Origin: JAFMIT01 sp049421205 | GTDB lineage: Bacteria > Actinomycetota > Actinomycetes > S36-B12 > UBA5976 | Assembly: GCA_049421205.1 (NCBI GenBank) | Contig: JBMSMQ010000023.1 | Location: 1 to 18,887 of the forward strand | Length of the DNA: 18,887 nucleotides | Direction: 5' to 3' | Shown: one piece after another, positions 16,607 to 18,887 of the stretch | Numbering within the stretch: the first letter of the stretch is position 1 | How the letters are laid out: the number at the start of each line of letters is the position of its first letter | The notes under the pieces: model-generated | The model's input: the letters and a program-made list of their open reading frames with translations, nothing else | The model's database searches: none | Told to the model about the DNA's origin: nothing | Position numbers and translations under genes: made by a program

Positions 16607-17142
16607 GAGTTTCTACTATTCCAAGTTGTTATGAGTTCGTATGTTCCACGGTTTGTTGGGTCATCATAGATAACGCGGTAAAGCTCGATCGTGATTTGAC
16701 GTGGAGTTATAGGCACACCGAATCCTTGCGTGCTGACAAAGGCAAAGTCACCTTGGTCGGTAATATATTTGAATTCAGCTAATTGATTTGCAAGCACACC
16801 TAAATTGTGTTGCGTAGGCAACGATCGTGTGTCCTCTAGGTGTTGGCTCTTGTCTGCATCGTTTTTGATTGCGTCGAGATACGAACGGATATCAACTTGA
16901 ATAACTTTTTCATTTCCGCCATCTCGATCAGTGAATGTCAATTTCACAACAACAGGTCGCCATGAGTGTTTATCTATCGTGGCGAACATTCCAAACCCTC
17001 CACCTTTCCAACTCGTCAAGTTTTCTTGGTGGTAAAGCCGGGGCTCATTGAGAGCCACTGCGATGAGTACAATAACGGGAACCAACATCAAAAGCCGCTG
17101 ACGTTTGGTGATTGGCTGATCGTCTAACTTTGTTTTCGACAC
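16603..17142 (-). CDS. Single-pass membrane-anchored protein, partner of the downstream polytopic protein
   Basis: I do not recognise a named family. The 179-residue protein has a charged N-terminus, one transmembrane helix (about 17-31) and an outside domain of about 145 residues. Directly after the helix come NEPRLYH and the glycine-rich motif WKGGGFGMFATIDKHSWRP (about 45-63), which looks like a conserved functional patch. The rest is beta-rich. It begins with GTG without a visible Shine-Dalgarno and ends in an ATGA overlap with the polytopic protein gene, suggesting a two-part membrane complex. It is divergent from the sigma factor gene over 168 bases, so the two units share a regulatory gap. 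The alternative that the real start is a few codons downstream cannot be excluded. Confidence 0.75.
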   Translation of the reverse strand: MSKTKLDDQPITKRQRLLMLVPVIVLIAVALNEPRLYHQENLTSWKGGGFGMFATIDKHSWRPVVVKLTFTDRDGGNEKVIQVDIRSYLDAIKNDADKSQHLEDTRSLPTQHNLGVLANQLAEFKYITDQGDFAFVSTQGFGVPITPRQITIELYRVIYDDPTNRGTYELITTWNSRNS

Positions 17143-17162
17143 GAGGCGAAGTGTGTCACAGG

Positions 17163-17192
17163 CGGATATTTCTCCTGCGAGAAACGGGTCAA
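17163..17192 (-). promoter_or_regulatory. Possible housekeeping promoter for the membrane-protein pair
   Basis: On the minus strand TTGACC (17192-17187), 18 bases, then TATCCG (17168-17163). Transcription would begin about 13 bases before the GTG at 17142. The -35 is good but the -10 is poor, and a small inverted repeat (TTTCTC/GAGAAA, 17169-17184) lies in the spacer. Confidence 0.3.
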
Positions 17193-17234
17193 ATGTCCGT
17201 TTTTCCGGTTCAGTTCAATTGGTTTTGAGCCCGT

Positions 17235-17265
17235 GCGTAACGGAATACCGTATATATACGGTATC
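17235..17265 (+). promoter_or_regulatory. ECF-type promoter of the sigma factor gene (GCGTAACG-N16-CGGTATC)
   Basis: GCGTAACG (17235-17242) and CGGTATC (17259-17265) are separated by 16 bases. The same two blocks with the same spacing stand before the secreted-protein gene at 18665-18695. The (G)TAAC -35 and CGGTAT -10 resemble promoters of ECF sigma factors, and both genes adjoin an ECF sigma gene, so self-activation is the simplest reading. Transcription would start near 17272 and give a leader of about 40 bases. Confidence 0.75.
17245..17264. repeat. Perfect 20-bp palindrome in the sigma promoter
   Basis: The sequence reads identically on both strands, with half-site ATACCGTATA. It covers most of the promoter spacer and the CGGTAT of the -10 element. 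It lies between two divergent units and could be an operator for a dimeric regulator. The second copy of the promoter has no such palindrome, so the symmetry is not needed for the sigma factor itself. Confidence 0.8.
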
Positions 17266-17298
17266 TCAAGTGAGGGAAAAGACCTTCTGGAAAAGGGA

Positions 17299-17304
17299 TA
17301 GGGT
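17299..17304 (+). promoter_or_regulatory. -10 element TAGGGT of a second, leaderless promoter for the sigma factor gene
   Basis: TAGGGT, then TCGTCT, then the GTG at 17311. This is the same hexamer and six-base distance as before the MFS gene. It would provide basal transcription independent of the ECF promoter upstream, and it supports GTG 17311 as the true start. Confidence 0.6.
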
Positions 17305-17310
17305 TCGTCT

Positions 17311-18624
17311 GTGAGTCAAACGAGTGCTGGCGACAATGTGATATTTCCTGACTTTGGAGGATTGGCCGAAGTTGAGGAAATCTCCGAACTTGAATTTAGT
17401 GGCCCTGTATCGGTCAAATCCTGGACATCCGAAGACTTTGCAAAAGTCTATGTTCGATATCGCCCACGTTTAGAAAGTTACGCTCGTAAATTTTTGCGAG
17501 ACCAGACGGAGATTGATGAAGTCATTCAAGATGCATTCATGTATTTATTTCTCTCACAGCCAGAACTCGATTCTGAAATTGGTGTTTTAAAGTTTTTACA
17601 ATGGAAGACACGTTTGTTATGTCTTGACATTATCCGAGTTCAGGGTCGTCGCCCACTCACAGTACTTGATGACACTGAAAATTACGACTTTAAGCTCAAG
17701 GCAACTGATAGCCCTGCAGATGAATATGAAAAGATGTTTGATGTTGCAATAGTTCACGCAGCACTTTCTCGAATTCCAGATCGACAACGTGAAGCTCTGA
17801 TTCGCGCAGAGTTTGGAGAACAGTCAGCTGCACAAATCGGTCAAGACCTTGGTGTCAGCGAAAATGCAGTGCGTCAATTGTTGATGCGTGCTCGTCGATC
17901 TTTCAGAACTGAATTGCTTGAGCAAGTCAACATTGCGGGCATTGATATCAGTGAAGTTCTCTCAGTTGCAGTTCGTAAAGCGAAAGAAGTTTCGAAGAAT
18001 GCTGGTGCAATGATTATTGCATTACTTCTACCAATTGCTGTAACACTTGGTTTTCAATATGTAAGTAGTAATTCTGGTGGCGTGAGTATTGTTGAACCAG
18101 AATTCTCGTCATCGATTATTCCTTCCAACACACCAAGTTCTTCACCAATAGAAGATCCCTCTGTTACTCCAGATGATGTCGAGACAACAACGCCAAGTTC
18201 AAAACCTTCATCTGATGAAGGCCAGTCATTTGCCAACGGCGTGATCAGTCGAAAGTCGAGCGTTGTACAAACATCACCTACTTTGATTATGAGTCAGTAC
18301 CCACTCAATGCAGATGGTTTGATTCTGACGTCTGATGAGTCAAATGTAACTACCGCTTTGATCACATCTCTCGAAGGCGACAAAGTGGAAATTATTATCA
18401 GCAGAGATCAAGCCAAGATTGATATCCATTTCCGGTTCTTGGCCAGAGGTTCGAACACTTGGATAGACCCAGAATTTCTCCAGGTCGAGCGAAGTTTGAC
18501 TTCCTCGGGCGGGCTTGTCCTCAATGCAACATTCAAAGATTCTGAAGGGAAAGTCTGGGGCGTAACCTCCACTTTCGCTTCCGAGTTCACCTCTGTGCTC
18601 AATGCCCGAATTGTCAGTATTTAG
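17311..18624 (+). CDS. Membrane-tethered ECF sigma factor with C-terminal transmembrane helix and extracytoplasmic domain
   Basis: RNA polymerase sigma-70 family, ECF subfamily, fused to a membrane sensor-like part; 437 residues against about 180-200 for a plain ECF factor. Region 2 spans about 43-112 (YRPRLESYARKFLRD, IDEVIQDAFMYLF, KTRLLCLDIIR) and region 4 about 146-202 (LSRIPDRQREALIRAEFGEQSAAQIG, then the helix-turn-helix GVSENAVRQLLMRARRSF). A basic stretch (VRKAKEVSKN) precedes one transmembrane helix (231-250). Outside lie a Ser/Thr/Pro/acidic linker (about 252-308) and a beta-rich domain of about 125 residues with no cysteines that I do not recognise. No HxxxCxxC zinc anti-sigma motif is seen between region 4 and the helix. 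The GTG start is set by TAGGGT six bases upstream; AAAAGGG lies too far away for an ideal ribosome site. It probably drives its own gene and the next one. Release of the sigma part by proteolysis is possible but not shown. Confidence 0.9.
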   Translation: MSQTSAGDNVIFPDFGGLAEVEEISELEFSGPVSVKSWTSEDFAKVYVRYRPRLESYARKFLRDQTEIDEVIQDAFMYLFLSQPELDSEIGVLKFLQWKTRLLCLDIIRVQGRRPLTVLDDTENYDFKLKATDSPADEYEKMFDVAIVHAALSRIPDRQREALIRAEFGEQSAAQIGQDLGVSENAVRQLLMRARRSFRTELLEQVNIAGIDISEVLSVAVRKAKEVSKNAGAMIIALLLPIAVTLGFQYVSSNSGGVSIVEPEFSSSIIPSNTPSSSPIEDPSVTPDDVETTTPSSKPSSDEGQSFANGVISRKSSVVQTSPTLIMSQYPLNADGLILTSDESNVTTALITSLEGDKVEIIISRDQAKIDIHFRFLARGSNTWIDPEFLQVERSLTSSGGLVLNATFKDSEGKVWGVTSTFASEFTSVLNARIVSI

Positions 18625-18664
18625 TCTACTAAATTATAAAATTTCCTTCTTTTCTCAATAATCC

Positions 18665-18695
18665 GCGTAACGACTTGTCTCTCCCTTTCGGTATC
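18665..18695 (+). promoter_or_regulatory. ECF-type promoter of the secreted-protein gene (GCGTAACG-N16-CGGTATC)
   Basis: GCGTAACG (18665-18672), 16 bases, CGGTATC (18689-18695). All 15 block positions and the spacing are identical to the sigma gene promoter at 17235-17265, while the spacers differ. Transcription would start near 18702, leaving a leader of about 75 bases before the ATG. Confidence 0.75.
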
Positions 18696-18709
18696 CTTGG
18701 TAGGGAGAG
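18679..18709. repeat. Inverted repeat overlapping the second ECF-type promoter
   Basis: Perfect 8-bp arms CTCTCCCT (18679-18686) and AGGGAGAG (18702-18709) around a 15-base loop. The loop contains CGGTATC and the right arm sits at the expected transcription start. It might be the end-of-transcript hairpin of the sigma gene (no U-run follows) or an operator. Confidence 0.5.
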
Positions 18710-18776
18710 GTCCAGATGGCCTCTTTCGCCCCTTCACGGTTTACGTGTGAGGGAAACCTTTCGAAAGGAAAAATGA
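18702..18776 (+). promoter_or_regulatory. Structured leader of the secreted-protein gene with ribosome site in a palindrome
   Basis: The expected leader can fold a small hairpin at 18706-18724 (AGAGG and CC pairing with GG and CCTCT, one bulged T, loop AGAT). Further down is the perfect 12-bp palindrome CCTTTCGAAAGG (18757-18768), whose right half contains the AAAGG of the Shine-Dalgarno AAAGGA placed 7 bases before the ATG at 18777. Pairing would hide the ribosome site, but the stem is only four base pairs if the loop is TCGA. Confidence 0.4.
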
Positions 18777-18887
18777 ATGTCAATGTCAAAGCGTGTCCGT
18801 AAGGGCATTTCTTTGCTAGCGTCGTTCGCGATGGGTGCCGGTTTGATGATCGGTACGTTTGCTGCTCCGGCAGCTGCTGTTGCGGAT
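18777..18887 (+). CDS. Secreted protein, N-terminal fragment cut by the window end
   Basis: Only the first 37 codons are present; the frame is still open at the last base. It starts at ATG 18777, or at the in-frame ATG 18783, after the Shine-Dalgarno AAAGGA. An ATG at 18773 is in another frame and reaches a stop after nine codons. The product begins with a classic export signal: basic MSMSKRVRKG, a hydrophobic core (about 11-30) and an APAAA-V-AD cleavage region near residues 30-36. Codons are strongly biased to CGT, GGT, GCT and ACG, unlike the more relaxed choice in neighbouring genes, which suggests high expression. The shared ECF promoter makes it a likely target of the membrane sigma factor next to it. 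Its function cannot be told from the fragment; an abundant surface or extracellular protein is plausible. Confidence 0.75.
   Translation, partial: MSMSKRVRKGISLLASFAMGAGLMIGTFAAPAAAVAD

Noticed and set aside
17169..17184. Hairpin TTTCTC-CTGC-GAGAAA as a terminator or riboswitch
   Set aside because: Six weak base pairs, no U-run and no conserved aptamer features; it lies in the spacer of a possible promoter and may be chance.
18773..18802. Nine-codon ORF starting at ATG 18773 as a leader peptide
   Set aside because: It overlaps the real start at 18777 and has no composition suggesting an attenuator peptide; the overlap is probably chance.
1..18887. CRISPR arrays, tRNA or rRNA genes, insertion sequences, attachment sites
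   Set aside because: No regularly spaced direct repeats, no tRNA-like cloverleaf or conserved rRNA stretches, and no transposase or integrase motifs were found on reading both strands.

Overview
The window looks like a piece of a compact, low-GC actinobacterial chromosome. Gaps are short, genes are packed with overlapping starts and stops, several genes carry the signature of leaderless transcription, and the gene set (cystathionine beta-synthase with a metB-type gene, fused two-domain peptide ABC ATPase, TldD/TldE, ECF sigma factor, DinB, secreted subtilase) fits Actinomycetota. A streamlined freshwater lineage such as Nanopelagicales or a Microbacteriaceae relative is my best guess from composition and gene content; this is inference, not proof. 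I saw no rRNA, tRNA, CRISPR array, insertion sequence or integrase. No gap between genes exceeds about 170 bases.

Layout. 1-1653 (+) is a double-ATPase peptide importer subunit. Converging on it, 7488-1672 (-) is a tightly packed series: MFS transporter, TldD, TldE, a strong hairpin at 3367-3404, then an NDP-sugar epimerase and a family 25 glycosyltransferase coupled by TAATG. Divergent from the MFS gene, 7567-11439 (+) is a 1290-residue secreted subtilase with propeller-like and Ig-like domains, followed by a small lipoprotein (11531-12139). Then come a DinB-like gene and a glutathione-peroxidase-like gene on the minus strand, and the convergent pair metB-type (13162-14304, +) and cbs (15661-14297, -), which form a transsulfuration module. 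17142-15713 (-) is a pair of unfamiliar membrane proteins joined by an ATGA overlap. Divergent from it is an ECF sigma factor with its own transmembrane helix and outside domain (17311-18624, +), followed by the start of a secreted-protein gene that runs off the window (18777 onward).

The most interesting part is the right end. The sigma factor gene and the secreted-protein gene both have GCGTAACG, then exactly 16 bases, then CGGTATC upstream. This reads as a shared ECF-type promoter, so the membrane-tethered sigma factor probably activates itself and the secreted protein: a one-protein sense-and-transcribe switch without a recognisable separate anti-sigma factor in the window. In addition, four genes (MFS, metB-type, cbs, sigma) share TAGG(C/G)T exactly six bases before an ATG or GTG start, which marks likely leaderless housekeeping promoters. 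The sigma gene thus seems to have both a basal leaderless promoter and a self-activated one.
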